Origin: Streptomyces sp. A0642 | Lineage (GTDB): Bacteria > Actinomycetota > Actinomycetes > Streptomycetales > Streptomycetaceae | NCBI RefSeq assembly: GCF_004795105.1 | Contig: NZ_SSBL01000002.1 | Location: forward strand, 496,001 to 560,000 | Direction: 5' to 3' | Length of the DNA: 64,000 nucleotides | Shown: one piece after another, positions 1 through 8,317 of the stretch | How positions within the stretch are numbered: the first letter of the stretch is position 1 | Layout of the letters: each line of letters begins with the position of its first letter | Program-made: the position numbers and the translations under genes | The notes under the pieces: model-generated | Told to the model about the DNA's origin: nothing | Databases searched by the model: none | The model's input: the letters and a program-made list of their open reading frames with translations, nothing else

Positions 1-68
1 GCGCCACGTACGGCATCGCGCTCGCCGAGCTCCGCGTGACGTCGAAGAGGGTGGCACCCGGTGCCTGA
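1..68 (+). CDS. C-terminal end of an unidentified upstream gene (partial)
   Basis: The frame that begins at base 3 is open from the window edge to a TGA at 66-68 and gives about 21 residues ending in KRVAPGA. It overlaps the GTG start of the next gene by 8 bp, the same tight packing seen through the prophage early region. Too little is visible to assign a function; the call rests on frame and overlap only. Confidence 0.4.
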   Translation, partial: ATYGIALAELRVTSKRVAPGA

Positions 69-306
69 CGCGATCGTCGCCCTGGCGCTCGTCCTCGTCG
101 TCGGGGCGGCCCTGGTCCTGGTGAGCACGTACACCCGTGGGCACCGGGCCCCCACGGCCGGCCCCGACGGCGACCCCACCGGCGCGCCGCCGGACAGCGG
201 CCTCTACCTCGCCTGCCACTCCCTGGTGTGCGGGCATCTCGAGCAGCTGCACGACGTCACCGCGTCAGGCCTCGTCTGCAGGCGCTGCGGCCAGGCCCCG
301 AAGTGA
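61..306 (+). CDS. Small membrane protein with Cys/His cluster
   Basis: An 81-residue protein starting with GTG. Residues about 4-23 form a single hydrophobic helix, so the protein is probably anchored with its tail in the cytoplasm. The tail holds Cys52, His53, Cys57, His59, His64 and a CRRC pair at 73-76, which looks like a small zinc-binding module. The stop overlaps the GTG of the next gene. It belongs to the early operon of the prophage. I do not recognise the family, and no function is proposed. Confidence 0.6.
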   Translation: MPDAIVALALVLVVGAALVLVSTYTRGHRAPTAGPDGDPTGAPPDSGLYLACHSLVCGHLEQLHDVTASGLVCRRCGQAPK

Positions 307-557
307 CCGCGCAACCCTCACCGTCCACCCCGGATCGCCCGGCGTGGACGCCGCGGGTGCGCCCGATCCCGTGCCAGGACCTCGACCCCAGCCACGGCCT
401 CGCCTACACCCGCCGCTACCTCACCGGCCTGAAATGCGACCGCCATACCCCGTCCGCGTGGAAGGGCCGACCGGAATCCCCGCCCGGGCCCGGCTGGCCC
501 GCCGGGTCCTACCTCAACCAGAACACCGAACCGCCGGCAGAACAGGAACCGTCATGA
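303..557 (+). CDS. Small hypothetical prophage protein
   Basis: An 84-residue protein. I chose the GTG at 303, which overlaps the preceding TGA (GTGA), rather than the longer frame starting at 228, because the upstream part merely shadows the preceding gene. The middle carries one Cys near residue 27 and a later CDRH, and the rest is rich in Pro and charged residues. The ATG of the next gene overlaps its end. No family is recognised. Confidence 0.5.
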   Translation: MTAQPSPSTPDRPAWTPRVRPIPCQDLDPSHGLAYTRRYLTGLKCDRHTPSAWKGRPESPPGPGWPAGSYLNQNTEPPAEQEPS

Positions 558-1009
558 GCACAGCCGCGACCCGCCGCCCGAGCCCGGCGAGCATGCCCGC
601 CCGCCGCATCGTGTCCGCCGCCGACCGGGCCCTGATCGCCCCCGGCATCCCGGCCCCGGGCACCGACTTCCGGGCCATGTACGAGCGGGCCATCCTCGGC
701 TCCCGCATGCTCGACAACCACCGGTACGTCGGCCTCGCCCTGGCGATCCACGCCGACGCAGACGGACAGATCCCGCCCGGCAAACAGCCGCGCCTGGTCG
801 GCCTCGTCCACGACACCGGCCTGCACGCCGGACAGGTCGTCGTCGCTCTCAACACGCTCTGCCAGCGCGGCTGGATCCAGAAGGCCGATCGCCGCGCCCG
901 CTACGAGACCGCGGACCTGGTCCTGACGATCCCCCACCGCATCATGGCCCGCCTCCTCAAGCCCACCACCGCCCTCGCCCCCACGGAACGGACCACTGAC
1001 GATGCCTAA
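554..1009 (+). CDS. Winged-helix-like DNA-binding protein
   Basis: A 151-residue protein whose ATG at 554 overlaps the previous stop. Residues about 45-125 read like a helix-turn-helix: the helices around YVGLALAIHADADG and GQVVVALNTLCQRGW are followed by basic residues (QKADRRARY), the usual wing region. This is a likely DNA-binding or replication-associated early protein of the prophage. A longer frame exists upstream but overlaps two genes and was rejected. Assignment to a DNA-binding fold is inference from pattern. Confidence 0.55.
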   Translation: MSTAATRRPSPASMPARRIVSAADRALIAPGIPAPGTDFRAMYERAILGSRMLDNHRYVGLALAIHADADGQIPPGKQPRLVGLVHDTGLHAGQVVVALNTLCQRGWIQKADRRARYETADLVLTIPHRIMARLLKPTTALAPTERTTDDA

Positions 1010-1715
1010 GAGGACGACGCAGCACTGGACCGATTCGCTGTTCGACAGCGTGTACGCGCTGTACGAGACGGCCCACGAGTACCAGACCGCCCACCGCGCC
1101 GCGCAGGTCGCAGAGCAGATGGTGGGCATGGACCGCCGCCAGCTCCACCCGGGCCGCATCGCTCTCGAGGGACGCGTCAACGCCTACGGGCGGACCTTGA
1201 CGCGGGAACCCCACGAGAAGGCGATCTACGACCTGGGCAGCGTGTACCGCCAGGCCGAGCGCCAGATGCATCGCCAGTACGAGGAGGCGGCGATCCTGTA
1301 CGCCTCCGGCGCCGCGTGGGCCATCAGGTCGGTGCAGCGGGACGACACCCCGCCCGTCGTCGCGTTCCAGACGGACGAGGACGGCGACATCGTGCCGAAC
1401 CTGATGGAGATCCCCGGCCTGGACACGTACCACGGCGGCCCTGCTCTGGACGCCGCGTACGCCGCGCTCGTCCGATGCGCGGGCGCTTCGGAGCACGCCG
1501 AGGACCTGGCTAGCCGGGACTACGTCAGCGACCACGAGGCTGGCGAGATGTTCAGCGCGGGCGAGGTTGCCGAGGGCCTGGCGGACGCCGCGTTCGCGTA
1601 CGGCCTCCTCGCCCAGCGCGCCCTCAACTACGTGCTCATCGAGCCGCGCCGCGCCCGCGAACGCGAGCTCGCCGTAGCGCGGGCCGCGGCTCAGGCCGCC
1701 CAGCCCAGCAACTGA
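1002..1715 (+). CDS. Hypothetical prophage early protein
   Basis: A 237-residue, mostly helical and acidic protein. Its ATG overlaps the preceding gene by 8 bp, so the two are translationally coupled. The N-terminal 110 residues contain long amphipathic helices with many Gln, Arg and Glu, and the C-terminus is an Ala/Arg-rich helix. There is no signal peptide, membrane segment or recognisable catalytic motif. I do not recognise it. Confidence 0.55.
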   Translation: MPKRTTQHWTDSLFDSVYALYETAHEYQTAHRAAQVAEQMVGMDRRQLHPGRIALEGRVNAYGRTLTREPHEKAIYDLGSVYRQAERQMHRQYEEAAILYASGAAWAIRSVQRDDTPPVVAFQTDEDGDIVPNLMEIPGLDTYHGGPALDAAYAALVRCAGASEHAEDLASRDYVSDHEAGEMFSAGEVAEGLADAAFAYGLLAQRALNYVLIEPRRARERELAVARAAAQAAQPSN

Positions 1716-1740
1716 CCAAGCCCTCACGACTGGAGTCCCG

Positions 1741-3375
1741 TTGACCACCGCCGTCGCGTACGCAGCAGCCCCCGCTGCTGCTGCGCCGTGCCCGCAGCCG
1801 CACCGCGCGGCCGCCTCGGCACGGCCGCGCCTCGGCGGTGGTACGCGGGTTCGGACACCCCTGCGCCTGGTCGTGGGTGCTCAGTACGCCGATGCGGCCC
1901 TGAGCACCTACGTCAAGATCGCAGCGTTGAGCATGCGGCCCGAGAACTGCCGGGCCGAGGTCGCGACGATCGCCCAGTACCTCGGCCTGTCCAAGACGGC
2001 GGTGGAGCGCGCACTGACGCAGCTCAACACGGCCGGCACTGACGGCATCGCCGAGGTCATCACCGTCCGGCACACCTCCCGCGATGGAGAGGGCGAGTCC
2101 GCGGAGCGCTGGGTTCGCACCATGGACGAGGACGAGCTGTTCGTGTGGCTGCCCGCCCGGGCCGCCACGTCGCTCCCGCCGCGCCAGCTGCGCCTGTACG
2201 CCGTCATCGCCTACGCCCAGATCCGCCGCATGCCGCTGTCCCTGGCCGAGCTCCGCGACGTCGTACGCCACCAGTACGGCGACAGCGCGGGTGAACCGCT
2301 GGGCGAGCGGCAGGTCATGCGGCTGCTGGACGAGCTCGAGGACTCCGGCTGGATCACCATCCACCGCCGCCAGGGGCCGCGCGGCCGCCACGCCTACGAG
2401 GCCCACCTGCGCCCGCTCCACCCCGTCCTCGACGACGTCGACGAGGAGCCGGCCGCGCCCGCGGCCGCCGCCGCTCCGGCCTCCGCGACCCCTGACATAC
2501 ATGACGGATCGGCTCCCCGCACAGCTGACGGATCCCCGTCTAGGGATGACCACAGGACTGACCGACCGTTGATGAGCGCGGGGGTGGGTGGTGGGATCCG
2601 CCGTAGGCGAGACGCGGGCAGTTACGGGCCTGCCCCTGCGGACAACCCGGCTGGGCCGACGTTCCGCCCTGCGGGTCACGGCGAAAAGCGCAGCAACAAC
2701 AGCGGGGCCACGAACCCGGCTTACACCGGTCCCGGGCTGCAGCTCTCGCCCCGCGTCTGGTCCGTCCTCGAGCCCGTCCGCCACGAACTCCCCACGATCC
2801 GGCCGTACGTGCTGCGCCGCATCGCTCACGAGATCGGCCGCCAGCTGCAGGCCGGGGCCGGGGCCGAGCGCCTCACCGCCCGCCTGACGACCCGCTACGC
2901 CTCGACCGACGACCCGCGCCGCGGCGACGTCGGCCGGTGGATCCTCGGGGCCGGTCTGGTCCGCCGCGGGTGCGGCCTCGAGTCGTGCGAGTCCGGCACG
3001 ACCTGGCACACCGGTGAGCGCTGCCCCGTCTGCCACGACAACGCCATGCACGCCCTGCAGGCCGCCGGGGCGCAGCAACTCGAGGTCGAAGAGCAGCACA
3101 CGGCCGAGGTCGAAGAGCAGCTGCAGCCGCCCCGGCCCACCCCTGTACCGGCGGCGTGGGTGGCGGTGCCCGCCCCGGCGGTGAGCAGCAGCCCACCGGC
3201 ACTCAGCCGGGCCGAGCTCGCCGAGCTCCGCGCGGCCGCGACACCGGCAGTGATCCGCCAGGCCATCACCGCCCACGGACGGGCCCGGGCCACCTACCTC
3301 TACGGCCACGCCCTGGTTCTGCCGCACCTCGCCCGCCTCGACGACGACTCAGGAGATCACCATGCGACCCAGTAG
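1741..3375 (+). CDS. Double winged-helix protein with C-terminal zinc ribbon, possible replication initiator
   Basis: A 544-residue protein starting with TTG; CTGGAG lies just upstream. Residues about 45-120 form one helix-turn-helix of the kind that reads AEVATIAQYLGLSKTAVERAL. Residues about 140-225 form a second winged helix (LGERQVMRLLDELEDSGWITI). The C-terminal third has a CGLESC/CPVCHD cysteine set like a zinc ribbon. Two HTH units plus a zinc ribbon, placed in the early region, suggest a replication or transcription protein, but no polymerase, helicase or relaxase motif is visible. It is the largest early protein. Confidence 0.6.
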   Translation: MTTAVAYAAAPAAAAPCPQPHRAAASARPRLGGGTRVRTPLRLVVGAQYADAALSTYVKIAALSMRPENCRAEVATIAQYLGLSKTAVERALTQLNTAGTDGIAEVITVRHTSRDGEGESAERWVRTMDEDELFVWLPARAATSLPPRQLRLYAVIAYAQIRRMPLSLAELRDVVRHQYGDSAGEPLGERQVMRLLDELEDSGWITIHRRQGPRGRHAYEAHLRPLHPVLDDVDEEPAAPAAAAAPASATPDIHDGSAPRTADGSPSRDDHRTDRPLMSAGVGGGIRRRRDAGSYGPAPADNPAGPTFRPAGHGEKRSNNSGATNPAYTGPGLQLSPRVWSVLEPVRHELPTIRPYVLRRIAHEIGRQLQAGAGAERLTARLTTRYASTDDPRRGDVGRWILGAGLVRRGCGLESCESGTTWHTGERCPVCHDNAMHALQAAGAQQLEVEEQHTAEVEEQLQPPRPTPVPAAWVAVPAPAVSSSPPALSRAELAELRAAATPAVIRQAITAHGRARATYLYGHALVLPHLARLDDDSGDHHATQ

Positions 3376-3676
3376 CCACCACGTCACCCGCTGCCGACGT
3401 TGCCACGCCGCGATCTGCTGGGCACTCACCAGCGCGAACGGCCGCCGGCAGCCGGTCGACGCCGAGCCCACCGCGGAGGGGAATCTCGCCGTGATGCAGG
3501 GCGCGGACGGGGTGCTGTACGTCCGGGCCGTCACCGTGGCCCGGCCCGGCATCCGCCCGGGCGAGTGGCAGGCCATGCCCCACCACGCCACCTGCAGCAA
3601 CCCGCCGCCCAGGCGCAGTGCCCGGACGCCGGAGCGCAGCACCGTGGGAGTGAGGCCGGTCCCGTGGCAGCGGTGA
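3362..3676 (+). CDS. Small zinc-ribbon-like protein
   Basis: A 104-residue protein. The ATG at 3362 has a good AGGAG just upstream inside the end of the preceding gene, and overlaps it by 14 bp. The N-terminus has a CRRCHAAICW cluster and the middle has HHATC, compatible with one bound zinc. Proteins of this general shape are common in Streptomyces phages and integrative plasmids, where their role is unknown. Confidence 0.55.
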   Translation: MRPSSHHVTRCRRCHAAICWALTSANGRRQPVDAEPTAEGNLAVMQGADGVLYVRAVTVARPGIRPGEWQAMPHHATCSNPPPRRSARTPERSTVGVRPVPWQR

Positions 3677-3879
3677 AGCGCCGGCGGCGCCTGGTCGAGC
3701 CCCGGGTGTTGTCGGAGGAGTGGCCCGACGGCACGTTCGGCGGTGTCCGGCTGGTCCCGGGCCGCCCGTCCGAGCCGATCCGGTGCCCCCGCCCCGACCC
3801 GCACGCAGCCGAGCACCGTGCCGAGCTGGTCGCCGAGCTCGACCTGGCCCGCGCACCGCAGCGGCGGGGCCGGCCATGA
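3664..3879 (+). CDS. Small basic hypothetical protein
   Basis: A 71-residue protein from the GTG at 3664; a second in-frame GTG lies three codons later and could be the real start. The N-terminus is strongly basic (VKRRRRLVEP) and the C-terminus has a predicted helix (AEHRAELVAELDLARA). The stop overlaps the ATG of the next gene. The longer frame starting at 3400 runs through the preceding gene and was not accepted. Function unknown. Confidence 0.45.
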   Translation: MAAVKRRRRLVEPRVLSEEWPDGTFGGVRLVPGRPSEPIRCPRPDPHAAEHRAELVAELDLARAPQRRGRP

Positions 3880-4247
3880 CGATCGCCGCCCTGCGCCGCC
3901 TCCTCGAGGACGAGCCCGCAGCCGTACCGACCCCCTCAGATCACCGCCAGAAAGGGGAACCCATGCCCCAGCCCGCCGCCCCGCACCCGTCGGCCAGCAC
4001 CACCGCGCCGATCCACGTTGGCCAGCTTCTCGCCTGGGCCGAGGCGCACGACAACAAGGCCGTGTTCCGCATGGGCCAGCAGGCCGTGGAGCTCCTGCGG
4101 GAGCTCCACGGCCTGTACGTCACGGGCGAGGAGGCGCAGCGCCCCGAGACGGGCCTGCCTGCCGAGCAGCCGTGCACTGACCCGCGTCACACCGGCGCTA
4201 TCCGGGAGCGGCTCGGCTGCTCGGGCCCCGACCCTGCCACCACCTGA
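3876..4247 (+). CDS. Small helical hypothetical protein
   Basis: A 123-residue protein in an ATGA overlap with the preceding gene. An internal in-frame ATG at 3963 has a much better ribosome-binding site (AAAGGGG), so the translated product may be the 94-residue version beginning MPQPAAPHP, or both may be made. The core is one helix-rich stretch around VGQLLAWAEAHDNKAVFRMG. Function unknown. Confidence 0.5.
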   Translation: MTIAALRRLLEDEPAAVPTPSDHRQKGEPMPQPAAPHPSASTTAPIHVGQLLAWAEAHDNKAVFRMGQQAVELLRELHGLYVTGEEAQRPETGLPAEQPCTDPRHTGAIRERLGCSGPDPATT

Positions 4248-4267
4248 CTGACCGCACGGAGCACCTC

Positions 4268-5011
4268 ATGGACAACACCTGCGACATCTGCCACCACACC
4301 ACCGGTGCCGACCGCTACCTGTGCGAGGCCTGCGAGTACCGGGCCCGGTCCTGGCTGACCGGCCTGCCCCGGCAGGCCGAGCTCCTGCGGGACTGCCTCG
4401 AGCCGACCGTAGGCCCGGCGCAGCGTGGTGGCAGCGGCCGCGCTCACTCACCCCTGCCCGTCGACCTCCGCGTCCTGGACCTCCTCGGCCCCGGGCGCCC
4501 CGTACCCCTGGACGACCCGCACGGTGACCAGACCGCCGGCGTCCCGATCAATGCGCTGCTCACCGGGTGGGCGCACTACATCGCCACGGACGTCCCGATC
4601 GTCTACACCGACCTCGGCGGCGTCCTGCGTACTGGGGCGTACCTGCATGCCGCTGCCGTGCCCCGGTCCGGGACGGGCATCACCGCCTGGTCGACGTGGC
4701 TGGCGCGGCATCTCCCGTACGCCGTCACGCGCCCGTACGCCGCCGAGTTCTACGAGCAGCTGCAGCACCTGCAGGACCGGATACAGCGGATCACCGATGC
4801 CCGGCCAGGCCGACGCCACAAGCAGGCCCCGTGCCCGGGCTGCCAGGCGTTCGCCCTGATCGAGCAGGACGGCGAGCTCCACATCGCGTGCGATGCCTGC
4901 GGGCACCGCCTCACCGCCGCCGAGTACACCGAGCACCGCAACCAGGTCATGCCGGCGCTCACCGCCCTGGCCCTCCGCATGATCACCCCACGCAGAACCG
5001 CCGCGGCCTGA
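4268..5011 (+). CDS. Protein with N- and C-terminal zinc ribbons
   Basis: A 247-residue protein with GGAG eight bases before the ATG. The N-terminus has CDICHH and CEACEYR, a four-Cys zinc ribbon. Residues about 195-225 have CPGCQ and CDACGH, a second one. The middle is helical. Proteins with this two-ribbon layout are frequent in the early regions of Streptomyces phages; zinc ribbons usually bind DNA or RNA, but no enzymatic motif is visible. It is the last gene of the first rightward run and ends at a strong terminator. Confidence 0.6.
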   Translation: MDNTCDICHHTTGADRYLCEACEYRARSWLTGLPRQAELLRDCLEPTVGPAQRGGSGRAHSPLPVDLRVLDLLGPGRPVPLDDPHGDQTAGVPINALLTGWAHYIATDVPIVYTDLGGVLRTGAYLHAAAVPRSGTGITAWSTWLARHLPYAVTRPYAAEFYEQLQHLQDRIQRITDARPGRRHKQAPCPGCQAFALIEQDGELHIACDACGHRLTAAEYTEHRNQVMPALTALALRMITPRRTAAA

Positions 5012-5028
5012 CCGTCGGCACCCGGACG

Positions 5029-5069
5029 CAGCTGCGCCCCGCCCGACTGTCACGGGCGGGGCGCAGCTG
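5029..5069. terminator. Bidirectional terminator between convergent genes
   Basis: A perfect 17-bp inverted repeat (arms 5029-5045 and 5053-5069, 7-base loop). It abuts the stop codon of the leftward gene at 5070 and follows the rightward gene ending at 5011, so it probably stops transcription from both sides. Confidence 0.85.
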
Positions 5070-5333
5070 TTACTGCTGGGGCGGGGGTTTGAGGTCTGTG
5101 CGCTCCCCGGGCCGGAGCTCACGGGCCTTGTAGTAGGCCCGGGCCTCGGTGAGGTCCCAGAGTTCCCGAGTGCTCCCCGGGCGCCGCCGCGAGGCCGGGA
5201 AGGCCGGGTCCTTGGTGCGCAGTGCGTGCAGCCACTGGCGTGTGACGCCGAGCTCCGCAGCCAGTTGCGACAGGTTCACCAGCTCTCCCTCGTCCGACGG
5301 TTCCGGCTCCCTTTTCTCCGGCATAGGCGTCAT
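5070..5333 (-). CDS. Small helix-turn-helix protein, excisionase/AlpA-like
   Basis: An 87-residue protein, the only leftward gene in the first 30 kb. Residues about 17-60 form a MerR/AlpA-type winged helix (LSQLAAELGVTRQWLHALR, then FPASRR). Such proteins act as excisionases or as small regulators of the early promoters. Its start faces the promoter region of the rightward gene at 5465, so it may repress or activate that operon. Which role applies cannot be decided from sequence. Confidence 0.7.
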   Translation of the reverse strand: MTPMPEKREPEPSDEGELVNLSQLAAELGVTRQWLHALRTKDPAFPASRRRPGSTRELWDLTEARAYYKARELRPGERTDLKPPPQQ

Positions 5334-5348
5334 CCTGCCCTAACCTTG

Positions 5349-5377
5349 TTGACACTGTAAAGCAGGTTCCCTACGGT
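5349..5377 (+). promoter_or_regulatory. Probable vegetative promoter of the second early operon
   Basis: A -35 box TTGACA at 5349-5354 and a -10 box TACGGT at 5372-5377 are separated by 17 bp, close to the Streptomyces HrdB consensus. It points to the operon that begins at 5465 and lies in the divergent gap behind the AlpA-like regulator. Confidence 0.65.
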
Positions 5378-5394
5378 GGGGCCTGCAACGGAAC

Positions 5395-5432
5395 GGCCCC
5401 GGCCGGCGCTCGCAACGCCATTGGCCGGGGCC
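5395..5432 (+). promoter_or_regulatory. Leader hairpin
   Basis: A perfect 10-bp inverted repeat, GGCCCCGGCC at 5395-5404 and GGCCGGGGCC at 5423-5432 with an 18-base loop. It lies between the promoter at 5349 and the gene at 5465, so it is transcribed in the 5' leader. No T-run follows; it may be an attenuator, an RNA-stability element or a protein-binding palindrome. Confidence 0.5.
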
Positions 5433-5464
5433 AGTCATCCACCTGCACTACCAGGAGGACAACC

Positions 5465-5809
5465 ATGCGCGATCGTATCCGCGCCACCGCCGTCTGCGCC
5501 TCGGCCCCCGACATGGACGTGGCCCTCGCTCAGGCCCGCAACACCCCCGACCAGGCCACCCGCACGCTCCTGGCCGACATCGGCAGGGCGCTCTGCGGGA
5601 CCAGCCCGACGCTCCTCATGCGAGAGGTCACCCGCCTCGCGTACGCCGGACGGGCCGCGGCCGACGTCTACGGCCTCGGCACCCCGCACGCCGTGGCCGC
5701 CACCGGCCGCCTGCTGCGCCACATGCCGCGCGTCGACTGGCCGACCACCGAGGCCCCCATCACCCGCGCCGAGTACGGCATGCGCCTCCTGAAAAAGGCC
5801 GGCGCCTGA
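5465..5809 (+). CDS. Hypothetical prophage protein
   Basis: A 114-residue helical protein preceded by a good AGGAGG eight bases from its ATG. It is the first gene downstream of the promoter at 5349 and heads a run of six rightward genes. No motif is recognised. The stop and the next ATG overlap (TGATG). Confidence 0.6.
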   Translation: MRDRIRATAVCASAPDMDVALAQARNTPDQATRTLLADIGRALCGTSPTLLMREVTRLAYAGRAAADVYGLGTPHAVAATGRLLRHMPRVDWPTTEAPITRAEYGMRLLKKAGA

Positions 5810-5964
5810 TGCCCGCCGGACACCCGGCCGTGGACCCTGCCGAGGCCGCGGCCGCGTACCAGCGCGCCCAGGACCTCATGCGCGCCGAGGCCGAGCGCCG
5901 CCGCGCCGTCGACGAGGCCACCGCGGACGCCCGAGCGGCCGCCGCCAACGCCGCCGCCCGCTGA
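5809..5964 (+). CDS. Very small Ala/Arg-rich helical protein
   Basis: A 51-residue protein whose ATG overlaps the preceding stop (TGATG). It is almost entirely one predicted amphipathic helix (AEAAAAYQRAQDLMRAEAER). The codons keep the high G/C third-position bias of its neighbours, and the coupling to the upstream gene supports translation. Function unknown. Confidence 0.55.
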   Translation: MPAGHPAVDPAEAAAAYQRAQDLMRAEAERRRAVDEATADARAAAANAAAR

Positions 5965-6015
5965 CCCGCCCCGCACTCCCCTGCGGCCCGGCCACCCTTC
6001 ACCGGGAGATCGCCA

Positions 6016-7191
6016 GTGCATCCCCGCCCCGCCCTCACGCGCCTGCAGCGCCGCCTCGTTGGCGCCGTCATCGTCCTCGCCGTCCTCCTCGCCGGGATCG
6101 GATTCGCCGGCTCGTACGCCGCCGTCCGCTCACTCGCCGCGCAGAAGGGTTTCGGCCGGTTCGCGCTCGTCTTCCCGCTCGGCCTGGACGCCGGCATCGT
6201 CGTGCTGCTCGCCCTGGACCTGCTGCTCGCCTGGATCCGCATCCCGTTCCCGCTGCTGCGCCAGACCGCATGGCTCCTGACCGCGGCCACGATCGCGTTC
6301 AACGCCGCAGCGGCCTGGCCCGATCCGGTCGGCACCGGCATGCACGCCGTGATTCCGATCCTGTTCGTCATCACAGTCGAGGCCGGCCGCCACGCCGTCG
6401 GCCGCCTCGCCGACATCACCGCCGACCGGGACATGGACACCGTCCGCCTCTCCCGCTGGCTGCTCTCACCCATCCCCACGTTCCGGCTGTGGCGCCGCAT
6501 GAAGCTCTGGGAGCTCCGCAGCTACGAGCAGGTCATCCAGCTCGAGCAGGACCGCCTCGTCTACCGGGCCCGGCTGCAGGCCCAGTACGGGCGGCGGTGG
6601 CGCTGGACTGCACCCGTCGAACTACGGCTGCAGCTCCGCCTGGCCCGGTACGGCCGCACCCTGCCCGCACTCGATGCGCAGCCGGATGCAGCCGGACACC
6701 CGCAGCCGGACGCCGCCGCATTCGACCGGGCTGCAGCCGAGGCCGTCGCACTCGCCCCGCCTGCATCCGCACTCGCACTCACCGCCGCACCCGCAGCCGT
6801 GCAGCCGACTGCACAACCGGCTGCGCCCGCACCCACCAACACCGTTCCCCCCGGCGTGCAGCTGCTCCCCGTCGTGTGCCGGCCGCAGCCCGCACTCGGC
6901 AGCACCGGGCTGCACCTCGACCTCGTACAGCTGCCTGACCTGCACCCCGACGTCACCGCGGATGCGCACCCGCAGCCGCAGCCGCACCCGCAGCCCCGGC
7001 TGCGCACGCAATCGGCTGCACGCCCCGACGACGCAGCCGTCATCGAGGAGGCCGCCGCACTCGCCCGCACCGGCCCTCTGACCCTCCGCCGAATGCAGTC
7101 GGAGCTCAACATCGGGCAGCGCCGCGCGCAGCGCATCCTCCCCGCAGTCCAGGAGCACATCCGGGCGACTGCATCCGCATCCACCGGCTGA
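6016..7191 (+). CDS. DUF2637-like membrane protein with C-terminal HTH-like tail
   Basis: A 391-residue protein starting with GTG after GGGAG. Residues about 15-125 contain four hydrophobic helices, and the following segment (SRWLLSPIPTFRLWRRMKLWE) is characteristic of the DUF2637 family found in Streptomyces integrative elements, plasmids and phages. A long low-complexity linker rich in Gln, Pro, Ala and His follows (residues about 215-335). The last 50 residues (TLRRMQSELNIGQRRAQRIL) look like a helix-turn-helix. A membrane-anchored DNA-binding or partition role is plausible, but the family has no settled function. Three membrane-protein genes follow in the same operon. Confidence 0.75.
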   Translation: MHPRPALTRLQRRLVGAVIVLAVLLAGIGFAGSYAAVRSLAAQKGFGRFALVFPLGLDAGIVVLLALDLLLAWIRIPFPLLRQTAWLLTAATIAFNAAAAWPDPVGTGMHAVIPILFVITVEAGRHAVGRLADITADRDMDTVRLSRWLLSPIPTFRLWRRMKLWELRSYEQVIQLEQDRLVYRARLQAQYGRRWRWTAPVELRLQLRLARYGRTLPALDAQPDAAGHPQPDAAAFDRAAAEAVALAPPASALALTAAPAAVQPTAQPAAPAPTNTVPPGVQLLPVVCRPQPALGSTGLHLDLVQLPDLHPDVTADAHPQPQPHPQPRLRTQSAARPDDAAVIEEAAALARTGPLTLRRMQSELNIGQRRAQRILPAVQEHIRATASASTG

Positions 7192-7250
7192 CCGCAGCCG
7201 CACCCACCGCATCCGGCTGCACCCGGCTGCGCATCCGCATCCACCCGAGG
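6680..7250 (+). repeat. Dense GCAGCC/GGCTGC short repeats
   Basis: GCAGCC, CTGCAC, GGCTGC and CGCATCC hexamers recur many times over about 570 bp, covering the linker-coding part of the DUF2637 gene and the 70-bp gap after it. GCATCCGCATCCACC occurs both at the 3' end of the gene and again just before the next gene. This may be simple low-complexity coding sequence or iteron-like DNA embedded in a gene. Confidence 0.5.
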
Positions 7251-7262
7251 ACTGACTGCACC

Positions 7263-7817
7263 GTGAGCAAACCGATCATCCCGACCCGGATCATCCCCGG
7301 CGGCGCGCAGCTGCCCGACCGGCTGCCCGAGCCCGGCGAGCTCCCCCCATGGTGGGAGACGCCCGCCCCGCCCCTGCAGCCGCCCCCGCTACCCGCCCCC
7401 GCGCCCACGCCGGAGCCCGAGCCGCGGCCGCTGCAGGTGTACGTCACCGTCCAGACCGAGCCCTACTACGAGGAGCCCGAGCCCACCCGGTGGCAGCGCC
7501 TCTGGGCCGGGCTCCACCGCATCGGCCGGCCGTGGCAGATCTGCGGGGCGCTGCTCCTGGCCGTCCTCCCCGTCCCCGGGACCGGATTCAGCGCCGCTAC
7601 GACCTGGGCGTACGCCGTCGGCCAGGCCCGCGACGAGTGGGGGGCCGCCCACGGCTACGTCCTGGCCCTGCTCCCGCTCGTCTGGGTCATCGCCCGCACC
7701 GCCCGCCACGGCGGCACCCTCCTGCGCGTGTGGGGGATCACCGTCGCCCTGGCCGGCCTCCTTGGCGCCCTCGACCCGTTCGACATCGTCACGATCCTCA
7801 CCGGAGTACACCGATGA
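7263..7817 (+). CDS. Proline-rich membrane protein
   Basis: A 184-residue protein starting with GTG. The first 75 residues are a disordered Pro/Glu-rich tail, and the rest holds about three hydrophobic segments (around residues 95-115, 132-147 and 152-172). It lies between the DUF2637 gene and two more membrane-protein genes and overlaps the next start by 4 bp. The set may form one membrane complex. Family unknown. Confidence 0.6.
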   Translation: MSKPIIPTRIIPGGAQLPDRLPEPGELPPWWETPAPPLQPPPLPAPAPTPEPEPRPLQVYVTVQTEPYYEEPEPTRWQRLWAGLHRIGRPWQICGALLLAVLPVPGTGFSAATTWAYAVGQARDEWGAAHGYVLALLPLVWVIARTARHGGTLLRVWGITVALAGLLGALDPFDIVTILTGVHR

Positions 7818-8317
7818 ACGCCACCACCCTCAGCCTCGCCGGAGTCGCCACCGCCCTCGGCATCATGTGGGCCAACGCACGGCCCTGGTGGAAAGGGAAC
7901 CGCGACCCGAAAGCCCTCCTGCCGTACGGGGCCGGTTGGCTGCTCGGCGCCCTCGCCACGCTCTGCGCCGGCGGGGCACTCGGATGGGGCGCAGCAGGCA
8001 TCACCGGCCTGCTCAGCAGGGGCTCCAACACCGCTGTAGGCAGCATCATCGGGACCGGCCCGGCCGCCCTCGCAGCCCGCCGCATGGGTGCCCTCACCCC
8101 CGAGGGCGGCATCGTCGTCGCCCTGGCCCTGCTCTGCGTAGTCCTCCTCTACAGGGCCTCCGGCAAGCTCGACCGCCGCCGCATCCTCGGCGGCATCCTC
8201 ACCGGGGCAGTCCTCGGGTTCGTCCCCGGCATCGCGACCGCCATGGACTGGCTGCCCGACGTCGTCAACCAGGCCGGAGCCTGGGGCCGCGACCTCGCCA
8301 ACGGACAGACCGCATGA
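7814..8317 (+). CDS. Small integral membrane protein
   Basis: A 167-residue protein with ATG at 7814 overlapping the previous TGA. Hydrophobic segments occur near residues 5-20, 40-70, 90-115 and 125-145, with short Gly-rich turns. It is coupled by a 4-bp overlap to the next gene as well. The longer frame from 7349 overlaps the upstream gene and was rejected. Function unknown. Confidence 0.6.
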   Translation: MNATTLSLAGVATALGIMWANARPWWKGNRDPKALLPYGAGWLLGALATLCAGGALGWGAAGITGLLSRGSNTAVGSIIGTGPAALAARRMGALTPEGGIVVALALLCVVLLYRASGKLDRRRILGGILTGAVLGFVPGIATAMDWLPDVVNQAGAWGRDLANGQTA

